Positions 63,896 through 64,000 of a stretch of DNA of 64,000 bases are shown here, piece by piece. The position numbers and the translations under genes are program-made. Each line of letters starts with the position of its first letter. The stretch's first letter is position 1. The stretch spans positions 144,523 through 208,522 of the forward strand of contig NZ_JAFEWE010000011.1 of assembly GCF_017355785.1 (NCBI RefSeq). The letters run 5' to 3'. The notes beneath the pieces were generated by a model. The model worked only from the letters and a program-made list of their open reading frames with translations. It did no database searches and had not been told where the DNA came from. Origin of the DNA: Desertivirga arenae. GTDB taxonomy: Bacteria > Bacteroidota > Bacteroidia > Sphingobacteriales > Sphingobacteriaceae.

Positions 63896-64000
<105 letters not shown>

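Overview
The window comes from a Bacteroidota chromosome, most likely a Sphingobacteriaceae member (Pedobacter-like). Evidence: two SusC/SusD pairs, GLPGLI and DUF2809 proteins, carotenoid and UDP-xylose genes, recurring TAnnTTTG promoter boxes with few Shine-Dalgarno sites, and AT-rich intergenic DNA. The genus is inference. All 64 kb look chromosomal. I saw no insertion sequence, phage gene, integrase or CRISPR array.

Region 1 (1-30.8 kb) is a glycan-utilisation locus. A ROK repressor (526-1737) faces an esterase, an unknown secreted protein, a GH20 hexosaminidase and a GH43 enzyme. AT-rich palindromes of one architecture (TTTTTAA-N6-TTAAAAA) lie upstream of the unknown gene, upstream of GH20 and near the window's left end. 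A variant precedes the ROK gene, so these are candidate ROK operators. Next comes a mannose operon read leftwards: mannose-6-phosphate isomerase fusion, sugar permease, GH76-like remnant, GH92 alpha-mannosidase, second GH76 remnant, terminator. A divergent GntR/UTRA regulator sits at its head. Then follow an S8 protease with a large insert, a SusC-SusD-SusC-SusD operon, a GH3 enzyme, a SASA-type acetylesterase and a decayed gene fragment. The enzyme set (GlcNAc, mannose and beta-glycoside cleavage, deacetylation, proteolysis) suits a mannose- and GlcNAc-containing glycoprotein or cell-wall glycan. Both GH76 endo-mannanase genes are broken.

Region 2 (30.9-41.2 kb) is housekeeping: rRNA m5C methyltransferase, a TonB-type barrel with its GLPGLI partner, RlpA, enolase, carA with a small upstream ORF, panB and an RluA-family pseudouridine synthase.

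Region 3 (41.2-45.1 kb) is a compact carotenoid-tailoring cluster: acyltransferase, glycosyltransferase, CruF hydratase, IspH and a CrtW-like ketolase. It suggests an acylated, glycosylated keto-carotenoid. Ferrochelatase (with a four-cysteine patch) and Kdo transferase follow.

Region 4 (47.6-53.0 kb) makes nucleotide sugars for surface polysaccharide: UDP-glucose dehydrogenase, UDP-glucuronate decarboxylase, galE, rfbB and a CpsB-type PHP phosphatase.

Region 5 (53.0-64.0 kb) holds an IscA-like protein, a 5'-nucleotidase split into two genes in reversed order, dnaA, MOSC, NUDIX, a LemA/TPM/TPM operon, an FAD oxidoreductase and a CoA-binding protein. A 5S rRNA on the minus strand is cut by the right edge.
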